Assembly (NCBI RefSeq): GCF_011008565.1
Contig: NZ_JAAIWK010000019.1
Span: 20,177 to 84,176, forward strand
Length of the DNA: 64,000 nt
Reading direction: 5' to 3'
From: Heyndrickxia ginsengihumi
GTDB lineage: Bacteria; Bacillota; Bacilli; Bacillales; Bacillaceae_C
Part shown: positions 19,896 through 29,321 of the stretch, one piece after another
Layout of the letters: every line of letters begins with the position of its first letter
How positions within the stretch are numbered: the stretch's first letter is position 1
Program-made: the position numbers and the translations under genes
Notes under the pieces: model-generated
Databases searched by the model: none
Seen by the model: the letters and a program-made list of their open reading frames with translations, nothing else
Told to the model about the DNA's origin: nothing

Positions 19896-20498
19896 CTATC
19901 CTTGCTTATCTTTTTCAACAATATCTTTCATAGACAATGAAGAAAACACACGGCTTACTAATACCCAACTGCATTCGATTAATACAAATGCTGCACAGCA
20001 ATCTAAATAAGCATATGACCCAGCTGTTTGCTGTAAATCCCATTTATGCAATATATGTGCGTATAAAAATTCGCCATGAATCGTCCCCATTAATACGATT
20101 GTAATTCCGATGAACATAGATTCTGAAGCAAGTAGCTGGGCAAACATGAAAAACAAAATACTATACATAATTGTTCGGTTGATCACAATCCAGACTGGAT
20201 CATACAACTCGATTAATAATAATCCTGCATATCCAATCATGATAATAAATATAGAGATAAGCATATAGAGTATTTTTCGATATTTAAAGTGTGCAATATA
20301 ATAATAGCCTATTATTAGCAGTATAACCGCTGGTAGCTGAACTTCCACATGAAATAATTGAATTTTGTATGAAAATGAGATCATTAATATTAATGAACAA
20401 AAGGCAATTGGAAATCTTTCCTTACGATCCTTATCCATCCAAAAAGTAGCAGTTATCCATATTGCCCACAGTACACCTAAACATAATATTCCACTCAC
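19896..20498 (-). CDS. yphA: YphA family membrane protein
   Basis: This integral membrane protein of about 200 residues has six or so hydrophobic segments and no recognised catalytic motif. It occupies the place of yphA in B. subtilis, upstream of der, and its size fits. The longest frame starts at 20522, but AGGAGGGG within it lies 7 nt before a GTG at 20498, so I prefer that start. Function is unknown. The call rests on synteny, length and topology. Confidence 0.75.
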   Translation of the reverse strand: MSGILCLGVLWAIWITATFWMDKDRKERFPIAFCSLILMISFSYKIQLFHVEVQLPAVILLIIGYYYIAHFKYRKILYMLISIFIIMIGYAGLLLIELYDPVWIVINRTIMYSILFFMFAQLLASESMFIGITIVLMGTIHGEFLYAHILHKWDLQQTAGSYAYLDCCAAFVLIECSWVLVSRVFSSLSMKDIVEKDKQG

Positions 20499-20598
20499 AA
20501 TATAACCCCTCCTATTGATCATTATAGGAAAGATTACAAAAGTCTAATCGTGATAAAGAAACTTAATTTAAGACATACTAAAATAGGAGGTGATTTAC

Positions 20599-20730
20599 TT
20601 GGGAAAAGATCGTCAAGAGAAAAAATTAAGAGAGAGCGGCAAAGTTGAAAGTGATCGTGATCAAGCTTTGCACTACGGCGGTGCTACACGATTAGAGGGA
20701 CCTGATGAAGCAAGAAAAAGACAAAAATAA
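20599..20730 (+). CDS. ypzI: YpzI family small protein
   Basis: This 43-residue plus-strand ORF starts at a TTG with an excellent ribosome-binding site (AGGAGGTGA, about 7 nt before). The product begins MGKDRQEKKLRESGKVESDR and continues DQALHYGGATRLEGPDEARK. This highly charged sequence is that of the YpzI family, found at the same place in Bacillus genomes. Function is unknown. It is divergent from yphA and convergent with ypfD. Confidence 0.85.
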   Translation: MGKDRQEKKLRESGKVESDRDQALHYGGATRLEGPDEARKRQK

Positions 20731-20795
20731 AATAAAACACCACATTCATCAATATATAAGTTTGATTTGCCTATATATTAATGGAATGTGGTGTT
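20731..20795. terminator. Terminator between ypzI and ypfD
   Basis: The stem AACACCACATTC / GAATGTGGTGTT (20736-20747 with 20784-20795) sits between convergent genes. Read on the minus strand it is followed by TTATTTTATT, so it mainly serves ypfD. On the plus strand it has no U-run and may only block read-through. Confidence 0.8.
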
Positions 20796-20810
20796 AGAAA
20801 ACTGTTATTA

Positions 20811-21950
20811 TTATGATTGATCTCTTAATTTTCTCAGCTGGTCACCTATTACATCCCCAAGCTGAAAGCCAGTCGTTTCTTCTGGTAGTTCATAATCTAT
20901 TTGCGTATCATTTTCCTCGAGTTCTTTCATACTTAAAGAAAGACGATGTTCACTTTCACTCACTTCTAAAACTTTTACTTTCACTTCTTGTCCTTCTTTT
21001 AACACTTCGTGCGGAGTAGAAATATGTTTATGAGATATTTGCGAAATATGCACTAAACCTTCAACACCTGGAAGAACTTCAACAAACGCTCCGAATGAAA
21101 CTAATCGTTTTACAGTTCCTGTATGAACAGAGCCTTTTTTCATTTTCTCTTCAACATCTTTCCATGGACCAGGCAAAGTTTCTTTGATTGATAATGAAAT
21201 TCTGCCATTATCACGATCAACGGATAACACTTTTACTTGTACTTTTTCACCTTCTTTTAATACATCAGAAGGAGATTCAACTCTTTCATAAGAGAGCTGT
21301 GAAATATGTACGAGTCCATCGACCCCGCCTATATCTACAAAAGCTCCAAAATTAGTTAATCTTTGAACAGTTCCTTCAAGGACCTGACCTGCTTCAATAC
21401 GGTCTAGAATCGCATGTTTTTGTTCTTCTTTTTGAGACTCAACAACTGCACGATGTGAAAGAATTAAACGATTTTGATCCTGATCTAGCTCAACAATTTT
21501 GAACAGTAATGTTTTACCTTTATAATCAGAAAAATCTTCAACAAAATGATCTTCAACGAGAGATGCAGGAACAAAACCACGAACACCTAAATCAACGACT
21601 AAACCGCCTTTTACTACTTCATTAACGGTTGCTTCAATCACTTCATCGTCTTCAAATGTTTGTTTTAAATCTTCCCATGCTTTTTCGGCATCCAATTTTC
21701 TTTTTGAAAGGATAACGGCGTCCTCTTCAACTTTTGTTATGACTAAATCAAGCGTTTCACCTTCCTGAACAACATCTGCTGCCTGCTCAATATGAAGATT
21801 GGAAAGCTCACTTATTGGAATAATTCCATCCACTTTGCTTCCTTCAATTGATACAATTACTTGCTTTTCTTCAATTTTCGTTACGATCCCTTTAACTTTA
21901 TCCCCTACATTAAAAGACTTCACTTCAATATTATTTAATTCATCAGACAT
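20811..21950 (-). CDS. ypfD: Ribosomal protein S1 homologue YpfD
   Basis: The 379-residue protein contains four S1/OB-fold RNA-binding repeats. They begin at about residues 10 (VGDKVKGIVTKIEE), 95 (IEATVNEVVKGGL), 180 (VLEGTVQRLTNFGAFVDIGG) and 265 (VHTGTVKRLVSFGAFVEV). Firmicute S1 homologues are shorter than E. coli S1 and are not always ribosome-bound, so a direct translation role is uncertain. AAGGAGGAAG lies just before the chosen ATG (MSDELNNIEV). A start 7 codons upstream overlaps this site. It lies directly downstream of cmk, a widely conserved pairing. Confidence 0.92.
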   Translation of the reverse strand: MSDELNNIEVKSFNVGDKVKGIVTKIEEKQVIVSIEGSKVDGIIPISELSNLHIEQAADVVQEGETLDLVITKVEEDAVILSKRKLDAEKAWEDLKQTFEDDEVIEATVNEVVKGGLVVDLGVRGFVPASLVEDHFVEDFSDYKGKTLLFKIVELDQDQNRLILSHRAVVESQKEEQKHAILDRIEAGQVLEGTVQRLTNFGAFVDIGGVDGLVHISQLSYERVESPSDVLKEGEKVQVKVLSVDRDNGRISLSIKETLPGPWKDVEEKMKKGSVHTGTVKRLVSFGAFVEVLPGVEGLVHISQISHKHISTPHEVLKEGQEVKVKVLEVSESEHRLSLSMKELEENDTQIDYELPEETTGFQLGDVIGDQLRKLRDQS

Positions 21951-22080
21951 ATGTACTTCCTCCTTATCCAACGGCTAAAATTTAACCCATTTCTTTCACA
22001 AGGAAAAATCTCTTATTATAAACTTCTAATAAATATGATAATTTGTCAAGAAAAGAACCTGAATAAGATGAATTAATACT

Positions 22081-22755
22081 TTATTCTGTTATTTTTGCTT
22101 TAGCCAACGAAAGCATTTTATCAACAACTTCTTCAATCGTCATACTAGTTGTATCAAGCTCAATTGCGTCGTCAGCTTTTCGCAATGGGGAAATAGCACG
22201 TTCAGAATCTAATTTATCACGTTTAGCAATTTCAGCTTTTAATTGCTCCAAATCCGATTCATAGCCTTTCGCCAAGTTTTCTGCATGTCTTCTTAAAGCA
22301 CGTTCTTCTACACTTGCAAGTAAGAAAATTTTTAACTCTGCATTCGGCAAAACATGCGTTCCTATATCACGACCATCCATGACAACTCCGCCATCTTCTG
22401 CAAATTCTTTTTGGCGTCGAACCATTTCTTCACGGACAGTTTGATGCTTGGCAACGAATGATACTGAATTCGTCACATCACGTTCGCGAATTTTAAGCGT
22501 TACATCTTCGCCATCAACTAAAACGACTTGACCTTCGTCACTTGGCAATAGTGTAATGGTAGTGGCAACTAGTAAGTTTGTTAATGCCTTCTCATCTTCC
22601 ACATCAATTTGATGCTGTAGCGCTTTATATGTTAACGAACGATACATTGCACCTGTATCAATGTATATGTAATTTAATTTTTCCGCTACTTTTTTTGCAG
22701 CAGTACTTTTTCCAGCAGCTGCTGGACCATCAATAGCGATATTTATTTTTTTCAT
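22081..22755 (-). CDS. cmk: Cytidylate kinase
   Basis: Cmk phosphorylates CMP and dCMP to the diphosphates. The 224-residue protein has the P-loop [11 protein letters not shown] (about 7-17), [12 protein letters not shown], and the block [22 protein letters not shown]. The insert [11 protein letters not shown] and the LID-type ERALRRHAE follow. All are typical for bacterial CMP kinases. The ATG follows GGGTGAAGG. It is transcribed toward ypfD. Confidence 0.96.
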   Translation of the reverse strand: MKKINIAIDGPAAAGKSTAAKKVAEKLNYIYIDTGAMYRSLTYKALQHQIDVEDEKALTNLLVATTITLLPSDEGQVVLVDGEDVTLKIRERDVTNSVSFVAKHQTVREEMVRRQKEFAEDGGVVMDGRDIGTHVLPNAELKIFLLASVEERALRRHAENLAKGYESDLEQLKAEIAKRDKLDSERAISPLRKADDAIELDTTSMTIEEVVDKMLSLAKAKITE

Positions 22756-23080
22756 TTACCTTCACCCAATCTTAAGTTGTTACAACAAATCTATCGAACT
22801 TGAAATGACATTATCATTATCCATTCTAACATAAAACGTATGCACATTTATACGAGCAGTGAAAAAACTCACCGATCGTTATTTACATTTCTTCCATTCA
22901 AGTGCTTACAACAATTACTCTTTTATATCCATTCATGCCTTCGTCTTGTGATGGACAATAGCTATTTAAACCATTCATCTCTCACTTATTTATATATATT
23001 TCCTTACTTAGCATTACTATTCAGTATTAGTGAGTATAAAATTTTTATACAGATAAAAATAGATGTGATATGTGCAGTAG
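22756..23080. other. cmk-motI intergenic region
   Basis: About 325 bp without a supported gene. In B. subtilis the short gene ypfB lies here, but I find no minus-strand ORF with a ribosome-binding site matching it. A long plus-strand open frame that runs on into motI is an antisense shadow. The cmk promoter presumably lies near 22790-22850. Confidence 0.45.
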
Positions 23081-23722
23081 CTACATGTCGATGCCTTTTT
23101 GCCGCATTTTTACTTGTTGCTGAAAACAGTAGCGGATAATAATCTGCCTATCAATGCCTGTCGTATCATGAAATTTTAAAGAAGCAATATGTTGTTCTTC
23201 AAATTCTTTTGTTCTCACCACAGAAAATGGCAGCCAAAGATAATGATAATTTGATTTAAATGGTAATACGGCAAGCGCTTTTCCTTCCTCATTTACATGC
23301 GGGGTATAAGTATCGGGAAGTAAAACAGCACAACCTCCTGCGCTAATATCTTTTGTAACAGTAATAATTTTTGTATCTGATTCAAAAAAATGAAGTGATA
23401 CATCAACCGTCGCATTTACACGGACATATTGGCGCCGTTGTATTTTATGTATTTGCTCTTCCTCTGGATATGATAGTACTAGAACCGGGACATTCCTTTT
23501 TTCTCTTCCAATTACCTTACTGTTAAAGCGATATGCACCATTGTCTAAAACAAATTCTACTGTTAGGGATTGTTCATTTAATAGGAATACCGTTTTATTT
23601 GTGTCAACATCTATTGGATAATCAATAAACAGTCTATCTCCTTTGATATCCGCAACTCTGCATTTATATAGATGTTCTTGATCTAACGGCTGTAGAGTGA
23701 GCTGTGTACCAATTTTCAACAT
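23081..23722 (-). CDS. motI: Cyclic-di-GMP receptor MotI (YpfA, PilZ domain)
   Basis: YpfA-type proteins have an N-terminal YcgR-like domain and a C-terminal PilZ domain. Both c-di-GMP-binding motifs are visible: RRQYVRV (RxxxR) near residue 98 and DISAGG (DxSxxG) near 130. In B. subtilis, MotI binds MotA when loaded with c-di-GMP and disengages flagellar rotation. I start at the ATG encoding MLKIGTQLTL, preceded by AAGAGGT, giving 213 residues. The longer open frame adds an N-terminal extension without family support. It lies between ypeB and cmk. Confidence 0.9.
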   Translation of the reverse strand: MLKIGTQLTLQPLDQEHLYKCRVADIKGDRLFIDYPIDVDTNKTVFLLNEQSLTVEFVLDNGAYRFNSKVIGREKRNVPVLVLSYPEEEQIHKIQRRQYVRVNATVDVSLHFFESDTKIITVTKDISAGGCAVLLPDTYTPHVNEEGKALAVLPFKSNYHYLWLPFSVVRTKEFEEQHIASLKFHDTTGIDRQIIIRYCFQQQVKMRQKGIDM

Positions 23723-23841
23723 AAATCCATACCTCTTAAAAATATAGTCACCTACATTATTACATAAATAACCGATTTGTTCTACATAACGAGCAAAACA
23801 GCCTGACACGGTGGTCAGACTGTTTTGTCTCGTAAAAATGT

Positions 23842-25191
23842 CTAAATGGAGCTTCCATATATTTGTTCTGTATCTTTTAGCTTTTCTACTTTCTCTTCAT
23901 TTCCTGTTTGTGCATTCACAAAAATTCGATACGTATCATTATCTAACGTTCCTAAAAATTCGTAGCAAAGTACTTCTTTTCCTAGATCACCTACAATGAT
24001 AGCAAGGTGACTCTCTTTAATTTGTAATTTTGGATTCACTTTACTTCTTGCTTCTTTTTCACTTATTGAAGGTTTTGGTAAAGAACGTTTATAGTGGCTT
24101 TTTACAAAATCATCTGCAGCAAATCCAATAATTTGACCATTATCTAATGCGATCTTCATCTTGATCGCCTCTGGATAAATGCGTACTCCATTTTGAACAG
24201 TAACAAATGAAAAAACGCCGACTGTGTCATATTGACTGCTTTCAAATATTTCCATATGTTCAAACTGATGTGCATTAAGAAAATGTTGTGCTTGGGTAGC
24301 TGCTTTATTTAAGCTTATTTTTTGTTTACCAATTGCTCTTTTATTTATCAACCAAATTGGATATCCACCTTTTCTCGTAATATCTGTCGAGATTTCATTT
24401 CCAGTTTGATCTAGTAATGTAACACTATAAAAATCAAAGTTGGCACCTTTTCCGTTTTTGCTTACTGTCGCATGTTTGACTTTATTTATTCCAGCATATT
24501 TTTTAGCAATGTTGATCGCTTCATTTTTTGAAATTTGTTTACCTTTTACATTTTTATATTGATCATCTCGTTTTTGAAAACTAACATTTGAAACATTATT
24601 TAAGTTAGTTTGATCATAGCCTTTTACAGTTTTTTCTACTGTCTTAAAACCATCAATAATTGTATTATCTGTTGCTTCTTTCCCGTTGGCGAGCGCCATT
24701 TCTACATCCATCCAGCGAAGATGATTTTTTAAGACCATATGCTGAACGTTTCGTAGCTCATCCTGAATATTTTGACTTTGAGAATATAATTTTTTCAGAG
24801 TAGCATATTCTTGATCAGTCAAAGGCTGTTTATCTAAATCTCTAACAGAAGTTCGATAACTAAAATTCCCAACATTTGTCAGAAATTCCTCTGTTTTATT
24901 AAACGGAAGCAATGTTAATGGTAATTGGCCAACATCAGTATGTGCTTCTGATGTTAATCTCCATACATCTGCTAATGCAGGTGAAAGCGATTTTCGTGAA
25001 TTCATTGCGAGCGTATTCCCTATTTCATCATGCAATAGATCCATTTTATACGCTAAATCATGAAAGGATCTTTGATAATTATTTTCTGCATTAATTAAAA
25101 TCGCATTCTTTTCACGATGCTCTTGATAACCCCAGACAGCAGTACCAACAATTGCCAAAGTTAAAATTGTAATTACAACTCCTCTAAACAT
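23842..25191 (-). CDS. ypeB: Germination protein YpeB
   Basis: YpeB is needed for the cortex-lytic enzyme SleB to be stored and protected in the spore. The 449-residue protein has an N-terminal membrane anchor (VVITILTLAIVGTAVWGY), a long helical region, and C-terminal PepSY-like repeats (KYAGINKVKHATVSKNGKG, DDFVKSHYKRSLPKPSISE). The ATG follows AAGGGGTGAAAG. It is 14 bp downstream of sleB, forming the conserved sleB-ypeB operon, which is expressed in the forespore under SigG in B. subtilis. Confidence 0.95.
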   Translation of the reverse strand: MFRGVVITILTLAIVGTAVWGYQEHREKNAILINAENNYQRSFHDLAYKMDLLHDEIGNTLAMNSRKSLSPALADVWRLTSEAHTDVGQLPLTLLPFNKTEEFLTNVGNFSYRTSVRDLDKQPLTDQEYATLKKLYSQSQNIQDELRNVQHMVLKNHLRWMDVEMALANGKEATDNTIIDGFKTVEKTVKGYDQTNLNNVSNVSFQKRDDQYKNVKGKQISKNEAINIAKKYAGINKVKHATVSKNGKGANFDFYSVTLLDQTGNEISTDITRKGGYPIWLINKRAIGKQKISLNKAATQAQHFLNAHQFEHMEIFESSQYDTVGVFSFVTVQNGVRIYPEAIKMKIALDNGQIIGFAADDFVKSHYKRSLPKPSISEKEARSKVNPKLQIKESHLAIIVGDLGKEVLCYEFLGTLDNDTYRIFVNAQTGNEEKVEKLKDTEQIYGSSI

Positions 25192-25205
25192 GTTCTTTCA
25201 CCCCT

Positions 25206-26012
25206 TTATTTACAAAAAATATGTTTCCCAATCCGCTTAATTTGTGGCCGTGACCATATCCATTTACTTGTTGCTGTAGCTGGATTAAAATAGTAAAGAG
25301 CATTTCCTGATGGATCCCAGCCGTTAATTGCGTCTAATACTGCTTTTTTAGCCGTTTCATTAGGTGTCAACCATATTTGTCCATCAGAAACAGCAGTAAA
25401 CGCTCCTGGTTCAAAAATAACTCCAGAAATGGTATTAGGGAACGAAGGGCTCTCAACTCTGTTTAAAATAACTGCTGCAACCGCCACCTGTCCCTCATAT
25501 GGCTCTCCACGGGCTTCCCCGTATACTGCATTCGCTAGTAATTGAATATCATTTTGAGAATAACCATTTGGCACGTTTGCTGTAGTCGTTTTCGTTGTCG
25601 TATTAGATGTGCCTGAAGACGTCTGTTTCTTTTGACTAACCCCACCATAATAAGTAAAACTTTTGCCACTATTCACTTGGGCTTTCACATAACTAGCATC
25701 ATATTTAGAGGCTTTAACTAATTTTGCTTTTGTAGTTGCACCTGCCAATCCGTCAATAGGTAAGCCAAATGCTTCTTGAAAATTTCGCAATGCCCAATAA
25801 GTACTCCAACCAAATACCCCATCAATCTTTCCTTTGTAATATCCGATATATTGTAATCTTGCTTGCAATTCGATGACATCATCCCCAACGGCTCCTCGCT
25901 GTATTACTTGACTAGTAAATGCGTAGGTATGTTGTTTATTCGTTGTTAGCATGAATCCCGCACAACAAACGGTCAAGCAAAATATCATTTTAATAAAGGT
26001 ACTGCCCTTCAT
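25206..26012 (-). CDS. sleB: Spore cortex-lytic enzyme SleB
   Basis: SleB is a lytic transglycosylase that degrades muramic-delta-lactam cortex peptidoglycan during germination. The product has 268 residues. It opens with a signal peptide (MKGSTFIKMIFCLTVCCAGF), followed by a peptidoglycan-binding domain (RGAVGDDVIELQARLQYIGY, about 38-95), a Ser/Thr-rich linker, and the hydrolase domain. The catalytic Glu is in YGEARGEPYEGQVAVAAVIL. I start at the ATG of MKGSTF; the frame extends 51 codons upstream without support. It is followed at once by ypeB, whose product SleB depends on. Confidence 0.95.
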   Translation of the reverse strand: MKGSTFIKMIFCLTVCCAGFMLTTNKQHTYAFTSQVIQRGAVGDDVIELQARLQYIGYYKGKIDGVFGWSTYWALRNFQEAFGLPIDGLAGATTKAKLVKASKYDASYVKAQVNSGKSFTYYGGVSQKKQTSSGTSNTTTKTTTANVPNGYSQNDIQLLANAVYGEARGEPYEGQVAVAAVILNRVESPSFPNTISGVIFEPGAFTAVSDGQIWLTPNETAKKAVLDAINGWDPSGNALYYFNPATATSKWIWSRPQIKRIGKHIFCK

Positions 26013-26076
26013 TATGCATAACCCCCAAATGAAAATTGAATTAACTGTAGTTTTAGGTTTTAAGTAGTCTTTTATA

Positions 26077-26108
26077 CAAAAAAAACAGCCGATCTTCAGT
26101 CGGCTGTT
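26077..26108 (-). terminator. Rho-independent terminator after prsW
   Basis: The stem AACAGCCGA / TCGGCTGTT (26084-26092 with 26100-26108) is followed by a T8 run on the minus strand. It separates prsW from sleB, so sleB needs its own promoter in 26013-26076. Confidence 0.9.
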
Positions 26109-26269
26109 TAATAACCTGTTTGTTACACATAATGTTGTTTTTAAAGATTTTCTAGACTCATTCATGTGAAACGGCCGTTTTATAAGGCGGTCCTTTCATT
26201 GAAAACAGTAAAAAGAAACAAAGCTTACTCATAGAGATTTTGAAGGAAAATACATAAGCAAATAGATTT

Positions 26270-26959
26270 TTAAAAATATGTTTGATTTTGATGAACGGAC
26301 TGTTGCTTAAAATGCTGCGCGGAAAGAAGATGCGCTTGCTTTACTTTTTTTAAGGCAAGCCACCATAAACCAAGCATAAAAGGAATCATATAATAAATCC
26401 ACCGATGTTGTGTTAGCATAATATAATCATACAAACCATGCAACATGTACGGAATGATAAATGATAATATGATCAAGCTTAATCGGTGTTTAGAGGAAAA
26501 TCTTGCTTTACCTAAATAATATCCCATAATAACACCAAATAAGGCATGACTTGAGACAGGCATAAACGCTCTTCCAAAAGCTAGTCCAACACCGTTGGCA
26601 AACAAGTATAAAATATTTTCGACAGTTGCAAACCCTAATGAAACACTTACGCCATAAACAATCCCATCAAACGGTTCTGTAAATTCTTCATTCTGGAATG
26701 TAATAAAAAAGAGAATAAACCATTTAAAAAATTCTTCCAAAAGCGAAGACTGAATAAAAGCATTTTGAACATTTCCTGTTAATAAATGCTCGGTAGTTAA
26801 AACATATTGCATAAACATGATCGGAAAAGTAATCACTGCACCATAAATAAAAGCTTTTATAACAGCAAGTATTGGTTCCGGCTCAAATTGATCCCGTAAA
26901 TAAAAATAGCAAAGTAGAGCAAATCCCGGAGCAATGCCTGCTGACAAAATCATCAGCAT
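26270..26959 (-). CDS. prsW: Site-1 protease PrsW
   Basis: PrsW (YpdC) is a polytopic membrane protease that, in B. subtilis, makes the first cut in the anti-sigma factor RsiW, leading to SigW activation. The 229-residue protein has about eight hydrophobic segments. The characteristic SLLEEFFKWFILFF motif (EExxK, near residue 70) and SHALFGVIMGYYLG are present, as is the N-terminal FYLRDQFEPEP. The ATG follows GAGAGG. Whether a RsiW substrate exists cannot be seen here. Confidence 0.92.
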   Translation of the reverse strand: MLMILSAGIAPGFALLCYFYLRDQFEPEPILAVIKAFIYGAVITFPIMFMQYVLTTEHLLTGNVQNAFIQSSLLEEFFKWFILFFITFQNEEFTEPFDGIVYGVSVSLGFATVENILYLFANGVGLAFGRAFMPVSSHALFGVIMGYYLGKARFSSKHRLSLIILSFIIPYMLHGLYDYIMLTQHRWIYYMIPFMLGLWWLALKKVKQAHLLSAQHFKQQSVHQNQTYF

Positions 26960-27230
26960 AGTTATACCTCTCTTTTCTTTCAGGTAGCTTCCCAGTCAAA
27001 AAGACTAAGACTTCCTATTTATCGTAACACGAAAAGAAAAGATTGGAAATATTCGTCATAAAAAGCACACTACGATTTTATGAATAAATTCAATTTTATT
27101 AAAGTACATTCTTTCATGGAAAAACGAAGAAGAAAGATTGCTTGTTTTTTTCGTTTTTCGATAAATAACTTAAATTCGCAGAATGATTAAATAAGCATAA
27201 GCCTAGTTTTTTCATTTAAGTGATGATGTG

Positions 27231-28196
27231 TTAACCGAAATGCTGCTGTGATATATGATCATGAGAGGCTAACAAAACAGCAAGTCTTATTCGTGCTTTT
27301 TTACTGTCATAATCTCTTCCTAAAATCACACCTCGTTTATATAAATCATATGCACTGCCTTCGTAATCATATGTTGTATATACTTCTCCTTCTTCAGCAC
27401 TTGTCGTAACGACAACTTTTATCCCATTATCTAACGCTTTTTGAATAGCATTTACCATGTTTGGTGCAACTTGTCCTCTTCCTACACCTTCTAAAACGAT
27501 TCCTTTGGCACCTGATTGAATGCTTGCATGTATAAATTTTCCGTCTGCATCAAGATAGCATTTGATGATATCAACAGCAGGAATTTCGCCTGTAAGCATA
27601 TGGACATCATGGTGTATTGGTTTCTGATAAATATGGACATGATCATTATCAATAATTCCTAAATATCCAAAGCCAAACACATCGAATCCTTGAATATTTG
27701 AAGCATGGACTTTTTTTACATATCGCGCATTAAAAATCCGCTCATTAAAGACAACAACCGTCCCTGCGTCAATTAAGTCTTTACAACTGGCCGTATAAAT
27801 TGCATGGCGAATATTTATATATGCATCAGATCCTTGCTCACCCGGTGGTCTTTGAGACCCTGTGACAACAAGTGGTCTTCTATCAGCAATCGTTAAATCA
27901 AGAAAATATGCTGTTTCTTCAAGTGAATCTGTTCCATGAGTAATAACGAGACCATCATATTCTTCATTTTTAAAAATCATTTCTATTTTCTCTTTTAATT
28001 GTAAAAGATGACCCATCGTTATATGCATGGATGGCAATTGGAAGGTTGAATAAATATCGACATGAATATCATTCGGCAAATGGCATAACTGGGAAAGCTC
28101 TTCACCTGTTAATTCTCCTGATGCAAGCCGTCCCGATTCAGTTTGTTTGCTTGCAATTGTACCGCCTGTTGTGACTAAAGCCACTTTTCTATTCAT
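27231..28196 (-). CDS. L-asparaginase
   Basis: This protein hydrolyses L-asparagine to aspartate and ammonia. The 321 residues include both catalytic threonine motifs: VTTGGTIASKQTESG at the N terminus and VITHGTDSLEETAYFL near residue 85. VVTGSQRPPGEQGSDAYINI and NARYVKKVHASN follow. No signal peptide is seen, suggesting a cytoplasmic enzyme of the AnsA type, but I leave the symbol open because Bacillus has more than one asparaginase. The ATG follows GAAGGAGAT. It is 44 bp downstream of ypdA. Confidence 0.9.
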   Translation of the reverse strand: MNRKVALVTTGGTIASKQTESGRLASGELTGEELSQLCHLPNDIHVDIYSTFQLPSMHITMGHLLQLKEKIEMIFKNEEYDGLVITHGTDSLEETAYFLDLTIADRRPLVVTGSQRPPGEQGSDAYINIRHAIYTASCKDLIDAGTVVVFNERIFNARYVKKVHASNIQGFDVFGFGYLGIIDNDHVHIYQKPIHHDVHMLTGEIPAVDIIKCYLDADGKFIHASIQSGAKGIVLEGVGRGQVAPNMVNAIQKALDNGIKVVVTTSAEEGEVYTTYDYEGSAYDLYKRGVILGRDYDSKKARIRLAVLLASHDHISQQHFG

Positions 28197-28240
28197 ATTT
28201 TAATCTCCTTCCACAAAATGCCAATCATCAAAAATAACGA

Positions 28241-29215
28241 TTATTTATTTAACTCTCGATGTTGGATTGCTTGAGCAATAAGCCCTCCATGAAAGCGACC
28301 ATTCTCAATAAATATTTCATTTGCATTATTTCCCGCCGCAATGACGCCCGCAATAAAGATCCCTCGTATATTCGTTTCCATCGTCTCATCGTCATATTCA
28401 GGTCTTCCTGTAGCCTTATCAATTTCAATTCCCATCTTTGCTAAAAATGAATGATCAGGATGATAGCCGATCATTGCGAAAACAAAATCGTTCGCAATTT
28501 CTTTTTGTTCATCATTCACCGTATAAATTACACTTTTCTCTTTAATTTCTTTAAGATGTGCATGGAATTCAAGCTTCACTTTGCCGTTGCGAACAAGAGA
28601 ATCAAATTCAGGCAAAATCCATGGTTTAACACTTTCTGAATAACGAGATCCACGATATAGAACAGTCACACGGGCACCCGCTTTGTTTAGTTCAATGGCA
28701 GCGTCTACGGCTGAATTTTTGCCCCCCACAACAACGACGTCCGTATCAAAATATGGATGTGGCTCTTTAAAGTAGTGATGTACTTTATTTAAATTTTCAC
28801 CAGGAATATGTAATAAGTTTGGATTGTCATAGTATCCAGTAGCAATAATCACATACGAAGTTTCATATATATTCTTTGATGTTTTCACAAAAAACATACC
28901 ATTTTCTTGTTTTTCAACGCTAAGAACTGCTTCAAACCGATTAATCCGCAACTGTTTTCTTTTTACTACTTCTCGATAATAAGTTAGTGCCTGATTTCTT
29001 TTTGGTTTTAAGTTTTCGGTAATAAAAGGCACTTCGCCAATTTCAAGACGATCACTTGAACTGAAAAATGTTTGATGAGTTGGATAATGATAAATGGCAT
29101 TGACAATATTTCCTTTTTCAATAACAAGTGGACTCTTCCCTATATTTTGTAATTCTATCGCTGCGGATAAGCCGCATGGACCGCCGCCAATAATAATACA
29201 TTCTTCTTTTTGCAT
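28241..29215 (-). CDS. ypdA: YpdA-type flavin disulfide reductase (bacillithiol disulfide reductase)
   Basis: YpdA/Bdr is an NADPH-dependent FAD enzyme that reduces oxidised bacillithiol in Firmicutes. The 324-residue protein has the FAD motif IIGGGPCGLSAAIELQNIGK, the second dinucleotide motif VVVGGKNSAVDAAIELNKAG, and the C-terminal GIFIAGVIAAG. It lacks the CxxC of thioredoxin reductases, as expected for this family. GAGGTGA is followed by ATTTTC and the ATG of MQKEE, so I start there rather than at a GTG inside the ribosome-binding site. Confidence 0.9.
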   Translation of the reverse strand: MQKEECIIIGGGPCGLSAAIELQNIGKSPLVIEKGNIVNAIYHYPTHQTFFSSSDRLEIGEVPFITENLKPKRNQALTYYREVVKRKQLRINRFEAVLSVEKQENGMFFVKTSKNIYETSYVIIATGYYDNPNLLHIPGENLNKVHHYFKEPHPYFDTDVVVVGGKNSAVDAAIELNKAGARVTVLYRGSRYSESVKPWILPEFDSLVRNGKVKLEFHAHLKEIKEKSVIYTVNDEQKEIANDFVFAMIGYHPDHSFLAKMGIEIDKATGRPEYDDETMETNIRGIFIAGVIAAGNNANEIFIENGRFHGGLIAQAIQHRELNK

Positions 29216-29257
29216 GAAAATCACCTCATATCATGAATACAACAAATTAAATACACA

Positions 29258-29290
29258 AAAATCTCCTATCATAATATGATAGGAGATTTT
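29258..29290. terminator. Terminator after gudB, possibly bidirectional
   Basis: A perfect 15-bp stem (29258-29272 with 29276-29290) carries T-rich flanks on both sides. It follows the gudB stop and precedes ypdA. Confidence 0.88.
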
Positions 29291-29321
29291 TTCTTCCTCT
29301 GCAATGTTAAAGTATTGCGGA

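Noticed and set aside
22840..23139. Plus-strand open frame of 99 codons between cmk and motI
   Set aside because: No ribosome-binding site, low-complexity composition, and it runs on antisense into motI.
27119..27159. GAAAAACGAA / TTCGTTTTTC inverted repeat downstream of the asparaginase gene
   Set aside because: Very AT-rich stem with a long loop and more than 70 bp from the stop codon; too weak to call a terminator.
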